This document shows positions 8,022 through 16,322 of a stretch of 41,862 nucleotides of DNA, one piece after another (the stretch's first letter is position 1; the number at the start of each line of letters is the position of its first letter). Where the stretch lies: positions 1 through 41,862 of IMG/VR virus record IMGVR_UViG_3300031586_000089, one strand, 5' to 3'. Under the pieces are notes generated by a model. The model made no database searches and was not told the origin of the DNA. It worked only from the letters and a program-made list of their open reading frames with translations. The position numbers and the translations under genes are program-made. This DNA comes from a virus.

Positions 8022-9047
8022 ATGGCAGTAACATGGAAGAAGGTAGGCTTTTATAGTACCCTCTTAACAGTTGAGGAACAGGAAATAGTTGGAAGGTTAA
8101 CTGGGGGAGACCTAGATGGTATTGCTATAGGTATCGCTGATAACAATATGGTGCAGGTAGATGGCACTATCAATAATGGTGAATACCTTAAAGCTACCGC
8201 CAATGGAGCAGAAGGAAAAACATTTGCTGAAGTTGCATCAGACATATCTAGTAGCATAACAGCACTAGGAGCTGTTGGAACTAAAGCTACTCCTGTTAAT
8301 GCTGACAAGGTATTACAACGGAACAGCGCTGCTAGTGATGCTTTAGTTACTTCTACCTGGACTCAAATCAAGGCATTTCTTAAAACCTATTGGGACACTC
8401 TTTATGAAGCTCTTGGTGCTGTAGCTACTCATGCTGGATTAACTACAGGAGTTCATGGAGTAGGTGCTGGCACTATAGGTATTCTCAATAAGGACAAAAC
8501 TATTCAAGATGCTGATACTGACACCAAGATACAAGTAGAAAAATCAGCCGATGAAGATATAATCAGAATGGATGTAGTGGGAATTGAGGCTTTCCTCCTG
8601 CATAATGATGGCATATTAACTTTAGCAAAGCAGTCAGATGCTAGAGCATATAAGGACGGCACTCAGAGCATAGCAATAGATACAAACGTATTAGTTGAGC
8701 TGGACACCATTGACTTTGACCAGAATAGTGAATTTGATACCTCAGCGGGTAACTACTGCTTCACTGCAAAGCAGGCTGGGATATACCTGATATCTACTTG
8801 TGTAACTTTTATCGCAGCAGAAATTGGAGAAAGGTATCAGGTCATGGTGCAACTGAATGGTGCGACTCAGGGGTTTAATGAGATTTATGCAGCTGGCACC
8901 TATAGAGCAATTTTGCCCTTTCTAACATGTATTGATATGGCAATAGGTGATGTTATCACTCTTCTTGTTTTTCATACTTCTGCAGTGGCTAAGAATATTG
9001 GCACTGATAACAGGTATGTTTGGATGGCAGTCACCAAATTAGCATAG
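8022..9047 (+). CDS. Tail fibre with C-terminal C1q-like domain, 341 aa
   Basis: AAGGAGAAAATTAA precedes ATG 8022. The N-terminal 150 residues contain the Gly/Ala/Thr-rich repeats of a trimeric shaft. A middle part (TIQDADTDTKIQVEKSADED) resembles a fibre connector module. Residues about 205-341 have the C1q/TNF-type jelly-roll order: FDTSAGNYCFTAKQAGIYLI, GERYQVMVQLNGATQG, AGTYRAILPF, and a final YVWMAVTKLA strand. Such domains form trimeric heads on phage fibres and bind surface glycans or proteins. It is the best candidate for the receptor-binding protein here. Confidence 0.65.
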   Translation: MAVTWKKVGFYSTLLTVEEQEIVGRLTGGDLDGIAIGIADNNMVQVDGTINNGEYLKATANGAEGKTFAEVASDISSSITALGAVGTKATPVNADKVLQRNSAASDALVTSTWTQIKAFLKTYWDTLYEALGAVATHAGLTTGVHGVGAGTIGILNKDKTIQDADTDTKIQVEKSADEDIIRMDVVGIEAFLLHNDGILTLAKQSDARAYKDGTQSIAIDTNVLVELDTIDFDQNSEFDTSAGNYCFTAKQAGIYLISTCVTFIAAEIGERYQVMVQLNGATQGFNEIYAAGTYRAILPFLTCIDMAIGDVITLLVFHTSAVAKNIGTDNRYVWMAVTKLA

Positions 9048-9056
9048 AAGGATACT

Positions 9057-9101
9057 ATGGGAAAAGATTTAGGAGATTCTAATGCAAAAGACAACCGATG
9101 A
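9057..9101 (+). CDS. Possible 14-codon peptide before the connector-like gene
   Basis: ATG 9057 has AGAAGG five bases upstream and reads MGKDLGDSNAKDNR before TGA TAG. It lies between two structural genes and ends 12 bases before ATG 9114, which has its own strong site. It has the same length as the peptide at 1408-1452. It may be a coupling device or chance; there is no evidence of a function. Confidence 0.3.
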   Translation: MGKDLGDSNAKDNR

Positions 9102-9113
9102 TAGGAGGTTACA

Positions 9114-10388
9114 ATGGCTAAAGATGAAGTACAACTAATCTACGACCTGAGGACAGACCTTGGGGACATAGCAGAAACAGAGTGGGATGCTATCGAACTG
9201 ATACGAGCATTGGAGAGGGCCAACTCTGACCTGAGCCGATTCCTACCTCGTGAACTTATATTCGACCTGTCACTAACATCTACCATCATCGAGGACGATG
9301 TGATGATAGACTTGTCTGACTACATAGATGAAGATGATGGTATGGAAGGGTTTATCAGAGTCCACAGGGTAGAATATCCTACAGGTCAAGTTCCTCAATC
9401 CTTTGTCAGCTTTGATGTCTTTGGACAGATGCTGATAATTACTGGCATGGCTGAATCAGCAGGGCAGCAACAACTGAAGGCTGGCGAAACTATCCGCATC
9501 TACTATGATGCTCCTCATGTTCTGGCAGATGATGATGAGCCTGGCACCTGTCCGCCATTTCTCGAGAACACTATGATAATGGCTGCTTCTGCCTATGCCC
9601 TATTTCAGCGAGCACTAGACATGATTCATCAAGCAGACTCAGACTTCACATTATCTAGAACTGCCCTTACAAATGCTGGAACTGCACTAGCCAAAGTTGC
9701 TACATACCTAGAGGATAATACCAATGAGGATAGCAAATACTGGCTAACCAAGATAACTACAGACATAGCAGGGCTAAGAACAGCTGTACTTGCTGACCTT
9801 GACCCTCTCAATGCTTATCTGGATAGTGTAGCTGACGACCTAGATGCTGCTGATGATGTTATTGCTAACTATATGGGCACTACCAACTATCTGGATGGAG
9901 GAACAGAACCAGATGTCAAGGCATACCTTGAGAGTGGCGATGCTTTGCTGAACACTATAGCTGATGGTGGTGAAGGACAGGAAGTTGCCCATGCCTACCG
10001 TCAGTATGCTCAAACTGTGAAGGATGCTCTAATAGCTCCTCATGAAGAGAATAGGCGGATGCTATATCAGAATGCTGTAGCCCGAACTAACGCTGCTATG
10101 ATATATGCTCAGGGGGCAGCTCAAAGGCTAAGCAATCTAAGAAGCTATATTGAGCAGGCAGATGCTTGGGGAATGATAGCACAGAGGTTTATTGCTGAGG
10201 CAGAACAGCGACTGGCTGACAGTATCCAGTACAACAACATAGCACTCCATAATATAGAACTGGCTAACAGATTGAAGGAGCAGGCTGAGGCAAGAAGAGA
10301 TGAGGCATGGAGTATTTTCAGGGACAGAAAACAGTACATCGGAGACTTCAGCCAAGCACCAGTGAGACAAATGCAACAATATAGTTAA
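9114..10388 (+). CDS. Connector-like structural protein with long coiled coil, 424 aa
   Basis: ATG 9114 has the same strong GGAGGTTACA leader as the scaffold gene. Residues 1-165 resemble head-tail adaptor proteins of short-tailed phages: an N-terminal helix pair (LRTDLGDIAETEWDAIELIR), an acidic beta part, and the YYDAPHVLADDDEPGTCPP turn before a helix. Residues 170-410 are mainly long helices rich in Ala, Asp, Glu and Gln, with coiled-coil character. The fusion is larger than a usual adaptor, so the helical part could form a tail tip or needle-like stalk. It is the last late gene before the terminators. Confidence 0.55.
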   Translation: MAKDEVQLIYDLRTDLGDIAETEWDAIELIRALERANSDLSRFLPRELIFDLSLTSTIIEDDVMIDLSDYIDEDDGMEGFIRVHRVEYPTGQVPQSFVSFDVFGQMLIITGMAESAGQQQLKAGETIRIYYDAPHVLADDDEPGTCPPFLENTMIMAASAYALFQRALDMIHQADSDFTLSRTALTNAGTALAKVATYLEDNTNEDSKYWLTKITTDIAGLRTAVLADLDPLNAYLDSVADDLDAADDVIANYMGTTNYLDGGTEPDVKAYLESGDALLNTIADGGEGQEVAHAYRQYAQTVKDALIAPHEENRRMLYQNAVARTNAAMIYAQGAAQRLSNLRSYIEQADAWGMIAQRFIAEAEQRLADSIQYNNIALHNIELANRLKEQAEARRDEAWSIFRDRKQYIGDFSQAPVRQMQQYS

Positions 10389-10400
10389 TTGACTGAGGGA

Positions 10401-10425
10401 CTCACCGTCTTAGGATAGCGGTGAG
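10401..10425 (+). terminator. Hairpin at end of late operon, first of two
   Basis: CTCACCG (10401-10407) pairs with CGGTGAG (10419-10425), a 7-bp GC-rich stem with an 11-base loop. It lies 12 bases after the last late gene. The following CACCTCCTTT has only a short T-rich end, so alone it is a weak terminator, but it stands before a stronger second hairpin. Confidence 0.6.
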
Positions 10426-10438
10426 CACCTCCTTTCTG

Positions 10439-10487
10439 AGCAGCGGACTGTCTGGCTAGTTGCCGCTAGGCAGTCTGTCTGCTTTTT
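10439..10487 (+). terminator. Rho-independent terminator of the rightward late operon
   Basis: AGCAG (10439-10443) pairs with CTGCT (10479-10483), and GACTG (10446-10450) with CAGTC (10471-10475), with a long loop; TTTTT follows at 10483-10487. The T-run overlaps the stop codon of the convergent polymerase gene. It stops rightward transcription before it enters the leftward block. On the minus strand no T-run follows either hairpin, so leftward transcription is not clearly ended here. Confidence 0.75.
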
Positions 10488-12912
10488 ACTCCCATCTCCA
10501 AGTCTGCTTAACATCAAAAGGCATTCTGAACTCTGCTATGTTCTCTAGCTCTTCTATAGGAAACTGATGGTCTCCATCTAGGTCTATACTGTCATGGACT
10601 GTTATAGCCATGACTGGAGGGCCTAGCCCTTTACCATTGCATAGTAGTATCGCTCGTTTGATTATTTCTCCATCACTCCCCAAAACTGGATAGTTGACTG
10701 CCTTCCGCTTCATTCCCTCAGTATATAATGCTCCCCACTGATTATATTCTTCTGGTATGGCTATCCGTCTTCCAAACAATGTAGGCTCAGACCAGCCACT
10801 CTTCAGTGATGCTCGCTGAACTGTTGTTACCCAGTCAGCAACTCCTCTATATGCTCTTAGCCAGTCATCTAGCAGCCTTCCACAGAAGTTTACATCCTTA
10901 ATCTTAGCTTGCTCAGATATGGTCTTGGCAGTAGCACCATATGCTACGGCAAAGTTCAATGTCTTGGCTAGTGGTCTTGGAACTCCCATCTTGTTGGCAG
11001 TATGCTGATGGATGTCGGCTTTCTCAGGGTCAGGATTGTAAAGTATATCTAACATGTCCCTGTCGCCTGACATATTAGCAAGGATGTAAAGATGCTCACG
11101 CTGATAGTCTCCACTGGTAAAGCAGCCATTATCAGGCAGGAGAATATGTCTGCAGTCTGGAGGGATATTCTGGATATTTCTATTACGGCTATTGAGTCTA
11201 CCGACTACAGTATCTAAATAGTATTCGGTATTATGAGTTACCATACCTTCAGCTACAAATGTATGGCAATCAGTAACCATATTTATCAAGTCAGTGTTAG
11301 CTAGTGGCTCTATGCTTATTACCTTAGCTGGCTTGAAGCCAACAGGCTTTCTATTCTCCCACACTTTATAAGCATTTTGAAGTAATCGTCTAGGTCTAAT
11401 AGTCCCTAGAAATCTCATACTTTCAGTCATATTAAACCTAACACACATAGTAAGATGTTTCTTATTCTGCTCAGTTACATATCCTTTGAATCCTGCTTCA
11501 TTAAGCATAAATAGTATCCACTGCCAGGTATCTCCAGGCTTCTGAACTATACCTACATGGGCATTGGAAGCATAACCTTCTCCATCGGCTATTCCTGCAA
11601 GATAGCCTGCTGTCCATGATTCTTTATCTTCTTCCCAAGGGTCAACTACATACTTTATTATGTGTCCTGGTCTAAGCTCGTCTGTCCTTATCCATCTAAC
11701 TCCAGTTTTGAAGTAGTAATTGCTATCTCCAGCTCCTAAAACTAGCCAGGGATGCTCACCGTTAGCAATGACTTCACTTTTATCTGTAGTAATTCGGTAG
11801 GCTGGACCTGATAGCCAGTCCATCTTAACTACCTTAGTCCTTATCATCTTCCAGGACCTACCATCACTATGCCTATCTTTATCTATTCCTACTACTTCGT
11901 CTCCAGGATTTATGTCTACTATAGGTAGCCATCTAAGATCTGCTGTCAATATCCTAGTACTAGGGTGCAGACAATAAAATCTATCCTGCTGAGCCATAGG
12001 TCTGATATATGTATTGAGTAGCTTGCTCTTACCACGATACTCTAGTATTGAAACTGCCAGTGGGTCTTCTAGAAACTGAAGGTCCTTCTCGGCAGTTGAT
12101 AGCTGCTTCTTCTTCCTGGTCTTTCCTCCTTTGGTGAATGGGAGAAAGTTACCGCGCTTGCCAAGGATATATCCTACCTGCTGTGGACTGCCTGGATTCT
12201 CAATGCCAGCATCCCTGATAATCTTATAGTAGATTTCAATATCCTTCTCTAGCTTAGCATCCATCTCAGTTCGGGCATCTTGGTCTATGGCTATACCTCT
12301 CATGCTTATATCTATCAGTATTGGTATAACTTCCATCTCAACCTTGAAGTAATCCTTGTACTGAGCATCTATAAGAGGTTTATATTTTAGGTATAGTGCA
12401 TAGGTTGCTCTTGCATCCCGCTGGCACTTATCAGCCAGAGCAATAGGGTCTATGTCTAGCATGGTCTTTTTGCCTGCTAGCATTGTCTTGGCTGCTGTAA
12501 CATCTATGCCAAGGTTCTCACCATTCTCACTTGCTAAGTATGGCAGGTCTGTTTGGATTCTGCCAAGCAATCTGGCTGCTGTGTTAGTATCGAATATGTT
12601 AGACCTGTCAAATCCCTCCATTCCAGGCACCATCGGCATTACTCCCATATCGAATAAGATGTTGTGTGCTGCCTTACATACCTTGGGACTGAACATACAG
12701 GGTTTGAGTAGTTCTATCTCTCTGGTAGGCTCAGGGTAGGTAGGAAACCATATAGCCTCATCTGGTGAGAATGCGATAGCAAAGCCAAGTGGCATTCTCT
12801 CTTTCAGGGATACGGTCTCTGCATCGAAGGCAATAGTCTCTGGAGGATTGGCTAGCAGGTTGCGGATATAATCTGCATTCTTCTGACCAGTGTTGCTGTA
12901 GTAGGTAATCAT
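10486..12912 (-). CDS. polA: DNA polymerase I family (PolA) replicase with intein, 808 aa (560 aa after splicing)
   Basis: Makes DNA in phage replication. The start ATG follows the deaminase stop directly. Residues 25-190 are a 3'-5' proofreading domain: DAE at 30-32, HNxxxxD at 83-89, RDARATYALY near 166-174. Residues 314-561 are an intein. The polymerase domain has GRLNSRNRNIQNIP (571-584), motif A SGDYQREHLYILANMSGD (600-617), motif B R646...K650...F654...Y658 and motif C VHDS (772-775). No 5'-3' exonuclease domain. Motif A has His607 where the conserved Glu normally stands in DYSQIE, and motif C has Ser instead of the usual Glu. These alignments are ungapped and by eye. Confidence 0.93.
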   Translation of the reverse strand: MITYYSNTGQKNADYIRNLLANPPETIAFDAETVSLKERMPLGFAIAFSPDEAIWFPTYPEPTREIELLKPCMFSPKVCKAAHNILFDMGVMPMVPGMEGFDRSNIFDTNTAARLLGRIQTDLPYLASENGENLGIDVTAAKTMLAGKKTMLDIDPIALADKCQRDARATYALYLKYKPLIDAQYKDYFKVEMEVIPILIDISMRGIAIDQDARTEMDAKLEKDIEIYYKIIRDAGIENPGSPQQVGYILGKRGNFLPFTKGGKTRKKKQLSTAEKDLQFLEDPLAVSILEYRGKSKLLNTYIRPMAQQDRFYCLHPSTRILTADLRWLPIVDINPGDEVVGIDKDRHSDGRSWKMIRTKVVKMDWLSGPAYRITTDKSEVIANGEHPWLVLGAGDSNYYFKTGVRWIRTDELRPGHIIKYVVDPWEEDKESWTAGYLAGIADGEGYASNAHVGIVQKPGDTWQWILFMLNEAGFKGYVTEQNKKHLTMCVRFNMTESMRFLGTIRPRRLLQNAYKVWENRKPVGFKPAKVISIEPLANTDLINMVTDCHTFVAEGMVTHNTEYYLDTVVGRLNSRNRNIQNIPPDCRHILLPDNGCFTSGDYQREHLYILANMSGDRDMLDILYNPDPEKADIHQHTANKMGVPRPLAKTLNFAVAYGATAKTISEQAKIKDVNFCGRLLDDWLRAYRGVADWVTTVQRASLKSGWSEPTLFGRRIAIPEEYNQWGALYTEGMKRKAVNYPVLGSDGEIIKRAILLCNGKGLGPPVMAITVHDSIDLDGDHQFPIEELENIAEFRMPFDVKQTWRWE
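11230..11973 (-). mobile_element. Intein with LAGLIDADG-type endonuclease motif inside PolA
   Basis: Codes residues 314-561 of the polymerase. It starts at Cys314 (CLHPSTRILTADLRWLPI, block A-like). The block B-like region has HPW at 387-389 in GEHPWLV. It ends with block F-like DCHTFVAEG and block G VTHN at 558-561, followed by Thr562 as the +1 residue. The 434-450 segment AGYLAGIADGEGY is one LAGLIDADG-like motif. At 248 residues it is short for a two-motif homing endonuclease, so a dimeric, reduced or dead endonuclease is possible. It splits the polymerase just before the conserved GRLNS segment. Confidence 0.92.
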
Positions 12913-13341
12913 CTACTTCATATTGTCTAATGCTGTGAAGGTTCCGAACCTGTCAAAGTATCCTAGCAATCCTGCTGCCTTCATCACTTGTGTGCAGTTG
13001 TGGCAGCACATATCTCTCTCCATGCTGTCCCAGTAATACAATACTGCACCATCGACTGGCAGTCCAAACTTAGCAGCCTGACATACAGCATTTACCTCAG
13101 CATGGATTGCTCGTTGGCAGTGTCCGTTCTCCATAATGCAGCCTTCATCAATGCAGTGAGGTGAGTTAGCAGGTGCTCCATTATAGCCAGTAGATATAAT
13201 CCTATTGTCTTTGACTATGACTGCCCCTACCTGTGCTCTTGGACAGGTAGCTCGCTGTGCTACCTCACAGGCTATGTTTATGAAGTAGTCAGTCCAGTTA
13301 GGTCTATACATATTAACCTCACTTAATGGTTGCCTTCTCAT
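12913..13341 (-). CDS. dCMP deaminase, 142 aa
   Basis: Converts dCMP to dUMP for dTTP supply. The zinc-site motifs are HAE at 80-82 and CCHNC at 112-116 (usual form PCxxC). Family residues TCPRAQVGAVIVKDNRIIST at 32-51 match the start of the deaminase core. ATG 13341 has GGAGG five bases upstream. A second ATG at 13311 (MYRPNWTDYF), also with GAGG, matches the usual N-terminus of the family better, so either may be used. No thymidylate synthase is seen in the window, so the product presumably feeds the host enzyme. Confidence 0.9.
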   Translation of the reverse strand: MRRQPLSEVNMYRPNWTDYFINIACEVAQRATCPRAQVGAVIVKDNRIISTGYNGAPANSPHCIDEGCIMENGHCQRAIHAEVNAVCQAAKFGLPVDGAVLYYWDSMERDMCCHNCTQVMKAAGLLGYFDRFGTFTALDNMK

Positions 13342-13342
13342 G

Positions 13343-14140
13343 TTAGCCTCCTTTCCTTAATACTACTATGCTTTCATCATCAACTGTCTCTATACCCTTA
13401 GCCCTACGAGCAGCAGTGTAAGGCATCCCAGGAGCAGCCCATTTGAAGTGCTCATCTGGATTATGGCTGAATCCTGCACTTACACTAGCATCAATAGCCT
13501 TCTGAACTAACTGCACACGATGTCCCTTCTCTATATGGTCTTTCACAATTAGTGTCATGCTGCCATTAGGCTTCAATGTATCATAGCACTTCTTGTATAT
13601 CAACTCCATCTCATATCCCCAGATGAAGTCAGTCATAGTGCCAAGGTTCAGTGGAGACTTAGAGTATTCGGCAAAGGCATAGCCAGTATCTACATTCCAC
13701 TTGTCAGTTCCTTTGGTGTGCATTATAGTTGCGTACTGTGGACTGAAGATTATGTGGTCTGCTAGGTTAGGTATGGGGAGATACTGCTGACAAGGCATAT
13801 TGATAAGAACTATATGCTCACTGATTCCTGGTGCTATATTCTCCAGCTTATCTACAGCTGCAACTTGTAAGGCGTGGAACATCTCACTAATCTCTACACA
13901 GATGACTTCCCTGCCTATGAGTGCTCCTACCATTAAGGTTCCTGTGCCAGCCATAATGTCTATGAGGACTTGCCCTTCCTCGGATACATACTCAATGATA
14001 GACTGGACAAGATAGACATTCGCCTTGGCAGGATGAGTATTAACCTCAGGAGGAAACATTCTTTTGCGATACTCGGAGTCGGCAGGAAATTTAATCCAGT
14101 CCTGCTCGTTACGAGGATATTCACTAGCGAACTGCTTCAT
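13343..14140 (-). CDS. DNA methyltransferase-like protein (N4/N6-type, orphan), 265 aa
   Basis: SAM-binding motif I is DIMAGTGTLMVGA at 61-73, after the HPAKANVYLVQSIIEY stretch typical of amino-methyltransferases. The catalytic motif IV position reads SPQY at 133-136, where SPPY or DPPY is usual. No restriction endonuclease is seen next to it. AAGGAGACGACTGG precedes ATG 14140. It may modify phage DNA against host restriction. The Gln in motif IV makes the target base or activity uncertain. Its specificity cannot be read from sequence; a link to GATC absence is only a hypothesis. Confidence 0.75.
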   Translation of the reverse strand: MKQFASEYPRNEQDWIKFPADSEYRKRMFPPEVNTHPAKANVYLVQSIIEYVSEEGQVLIDIMAGTGTLMVGALIGREVICVEISEMFHALQVAAVDKLENIAPGISEHIVLINMPCQQYLPIPNLADHIIFSPQYATIMHTKGTDKWNVDTGYAFAEYSKSPLNLGTMTDFIWGYEMELIYKKCYDTLKPNGSMTLIVKDHIEKGHRVQLVQKAIDASVSAGFSHNPDEHFKWAAPGMPYTAARRAKGIETVDDESIVVLRKGG

Positions 14141-14399
14141 TCCAGTCGTCTCCTTTTATCCACTCTCTACGACACTTAGGACAGTGGAATAGAACATTAC
14201 TTTCTGGGTTCCTATGCCATACTAGAGGAACCTTACACTTGAAGCAGTAAGGAATAATTGCAATGTAGCAGGTGTTCCATCCCTGCTGAAGTGCTTGCTG
14301 TTTATACTCCAACTTAAATGGAATGTGAATCTTCTTGGGTGGTTCTCCGTTTAGTTCAGTTATGGTATCGAGTCCGCCAATTTGCTGTTCTTTCTTCAT
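14124..14399 (-). CDS. Small zinc-ribbon protein, 91 aa
   Basis: Two CxxC pairs, CFKC and CPKC, about 20 residues apart form a zinc ribbon in the C-terminal half; the intervening WHRNPESNVLFH is typical of a rubredoxin-type knuckle loop. It overlaps the methyltransferase start by 17 bases and the ERCC4-like stop by four. Such ribbons often bind nucleic acid or help a partner enzyme. No specific family is recognised. Confidence 0.7.
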   Translation of the reverse strand: MKKEQQIGGLDTITELNGEPPKKIHIPFKLEYKQQALQQGWNTCYIAIIPYCFKCKVPLVWHRNPESNVLFHCPKCRREWIKGDDWNEAVR

Positions 14400-15256
14400 A
14401 TGTCCCTCCCTAATGACCTTTGTAGTCTCTCAGCCATTGTCTTACCTATACCATCAATGGCAGTTAGTTCCTTGGTGGGTGCTATGGCTATATCTAGCAG
14501 ATTACAGAATCTCTCGGCCAGCGCACTAGCTCTAACCTCTCCTATCCCAAGATTATAAGTCGTGGACAATAGCAACAATGCCTTGGTAAGTCTATATATC
14601 TCAAGCTCGCCTGCTGTCATGTTCTTCTCATGCTTGATATAAACCTTTGGTCTGTATATCCGCTTGAATGTAGAGTGCGTCTCAGGTGGCTTCTGTTCAT
14701 TCTTGTATATGGATATTAGTAGTCTGGCTGTCTCTTCCCAGTTGTTGGTATAGTATGTGATAATACCAAACTGGCTAAGCCTGTATATCCAAGCATATAG
14801 TTCGGACATTCTGACTGTGGTGAAGCTATGTCCGTGTTCTATAAAGCCTGCTGGTGTAACAGGATAAGTAAACACCTTAGCTCCCAAGTCCCTAGTAGAA
14901 GGCATTGATGCAGAACCTCTGCTACCAGAACCACCACCACTCCTCCCCCCACCTACCGTTTGGATAGAGGCTGCTGCTTCCTTCATATACAACTTGACAG
15001 GGCTCAGCAGACCCTCAATAATCTGATTGGTCTCATCGGCAGAATCGTAATACCGTCTCAACTCATCTTCCATACTATCAACATTACCGACTAGTTCACC
15101 TGCCTGAACCCTACCGAACTGTCTAGTCTTGCCCTCATAGTTACCAAAGAAGTAGTCAGCCATTCCTCGCTGATTGAGTGGAGCCTTAGTGGTAGGTATA
15201 GCCTGCTGGAGCAGGTTAATGATAGTGTCAGGCTCAGATGTATCGACTAAAATCAT
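14396..15256 (-). CDS. ERCC4-like nuclease fold with helix-hairpin-helix, 286 aa (active site altered)
   Basis: N-terminal MILVDTSEPDTIINLLQQ and LNQRGMADYFFGNYEGKTRQ fit the ERCC4 (XPF) nuclease family of phages. The ERK signature should follow: the aligned segment is QFGRVQAGEL at 46-55, so the catalytic Glu and Lys are Gly48 and Val50. A Gly/Ser-rich linker lies at about 102-118. The C-terminus, ELTAIDGIGKTMAERLQRSL at 263-282, is a clear helix-hairpin-helix for DNA binding. It may bind branched DNA without cutting, or use other residues. ATG 15256 follows an AGGTAAG site, six bases after the previous stop. Confidence 0.7.
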   Translation of the reverse strand: MILVDTSEPDTIINLLQQAIPTTKAPLNQRGMADYFFGNYEGKTRQFGRVQAGELVGNVDSMEDELRRYYDSADETNQIIEGLLSPVKLYMKEAAASIQTVGGGRSGGGSGSRGSASMPSTRDLGAKVFTYPVTPAGFIEHGHSFTTVRMSELYAWIYRLSQFGIITYYTNNWEETARLLISIYKNEQKPPETHSTFKRIYRPKVYIKHEKNMTAGELEIYRLTKALLLLSTTYNLGIGEVRASALAERFCNLLDIAIAPTKELTAIDGIGKTMAERLQRSLGRDI

Positions 15257-15261
15257 CTTAC

Positions 15262-15855
15262 CTATGCTGGCTTCTCTATCTCTGCCTCAAGCTCCTTGCT
15301 CTCATCCACCTTAGCTTCAGGCTTGAGGTCTCTGGCTATCTTCCTGTCAAATCCTACATCCCTGCCACCCATACCATCTGGATGCCCAACACCTATGTCT
15401 CCCCCTGGAGGCATCTTGGGCTGACGGTCAGTCTGTTCGGCAGCTGCCTTAGCCTTTGCAAGTGCAGCCCTGGCAGGTGATAATTCTTCCGATGTCTGCT
15501 CTTCCTTTAACTCTTTCACTTGTTCTATAAGGTCTTCTACCTTCTCTGTTGCTTCAGCCACTTCCTCTTTGGCTATCTCCTCATCCCTTGGAACTTCCTC
15601 TATCGGTGTCTCAGGAATATCCTTCCCATCCTCAATAATCTCCTGCACTATTGGCTCATCTACCTCAACATACTTAATTGGGATGAGAACACCAGGAATC
15701 CTAGGATGAGGTACTGCTGGAAACTTAGGGAAGATTATCTCCTTAGGGTCTTCGTTATGGGAAGCATATAGGTAGCTTAGAACATAAGCACCTAAGGCAT
15801 AATTGATGTCCCTAGCCTCCATTTGCATCTGTTTTCTCATAGTACTTACAATCAT
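15262..15855 (-). CDS. Acidic, mostly disordered protein, 197 aa
   Basis: AAAGGAGGTTATA precedes ATG 15855. The first 45 residues are mixed (ALGAYVLSYLYASHNEDP). Residues 60-125 are very rich in Glu, Val, Ile and Pro, and from 85 to 130 form a charged helix or coiled coil. The remainder is Gly/Pro/Asp-rich and ends KELEAEIEKPA. No enzyme motif is seen. Genes on both sides belong to DNA metabolism, so an accessory or scaffold role in replication is possible but not shown. Confidence 0.6.
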   Translation of the reverse strand: MIVSTMRKQMQMEARDINYALGAYVLSYLYASHNEDPKEIIFPKFPAVPHPRIPGVLIPIKYVEVDEPIVQEIIEDGKDIPETPIEEVPRDEEIAKEEVAEATEKVEDLIEQVKELKEEQTSEELSPARAALAKAKAAAEQTDRQPKMPPGGDIGVGHPDGMGGRDVGFDRKIARDLKPEAKVDESKELEAEIEKPA

Positions 15856-15866
15856 TATAACCTCCT

Positions 15867-16322
15867 TTACTTTAGCATCTTTCCTGCTGGATTCTCATGT
15901 CGAGGAACCCAAGCAAACCTTACATCTACATTCTGAATCTGCTGCCATACTTGCTGTGCTAGCTTCCTCAACCTATCATTCCCTATATGATATTCCCGAT
16001 ATAGCTGCTTAACCACTACCTCATTATCTGAACACACTAGCACAGGTGGCGGTAGCGGTCTAGCTGTATGGTCTGCTGGTGAGGCAACATTATCAAACCT
16101 AACCTCTCCAGTTGTTCTCATCCTATCTATATCTAGGTCTCCATACCTAGGGTCTAGCTCCTTATTCCACTTGAGGAAGTACTCATTCAGTCCGTAAGAT
16201 ATAGCTAGGTACTCTGCTTCCATAGCAGTATAGCCTGACGGTAGTGCCTGATAACCCCTGCCTCCATCCTCAAGTACATAAGCAACCATCCGAGGGTTAG
16301 CATCTACATAGAGCTTAGGCAT
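15867..16322 (-). CDS. RNase H-fold protein, 151 aa
   Basis: The RNase HI pattern is present: Asp7 in KLYVDAN, Glu in TAMEAEYLAISYGLNEY (32-48), Asp99 in VLVCSDNEVVVKQL, and a C-terminal AWVPRHENPAG (137-147). Where the last catalytic Asp normally follows (ENxxAD), the sequence is AGK, so this residue is missing. It may remove RNA primers or RNA-DNA hybrids, or bind them with reduced activity. GGAGGAGAG precedes ATG 16322, which overlaps the phosphatase gene by 19 bases. Confidence 0.75.
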   Translation of the reverse strand: MPKLYVDANPRMVAYVLEDGGRGYQALPSGYTAMEAEYLAISYGLNEYFLKWNKELDPRYGDLDIDRMRTTGEVRFDNVASPADHTARPLPPPVLVCSDNEVVVKQLYREYHIGNDRLRKLAQQVWQQIQNVDVRFAWVPRHENPAGKMLK

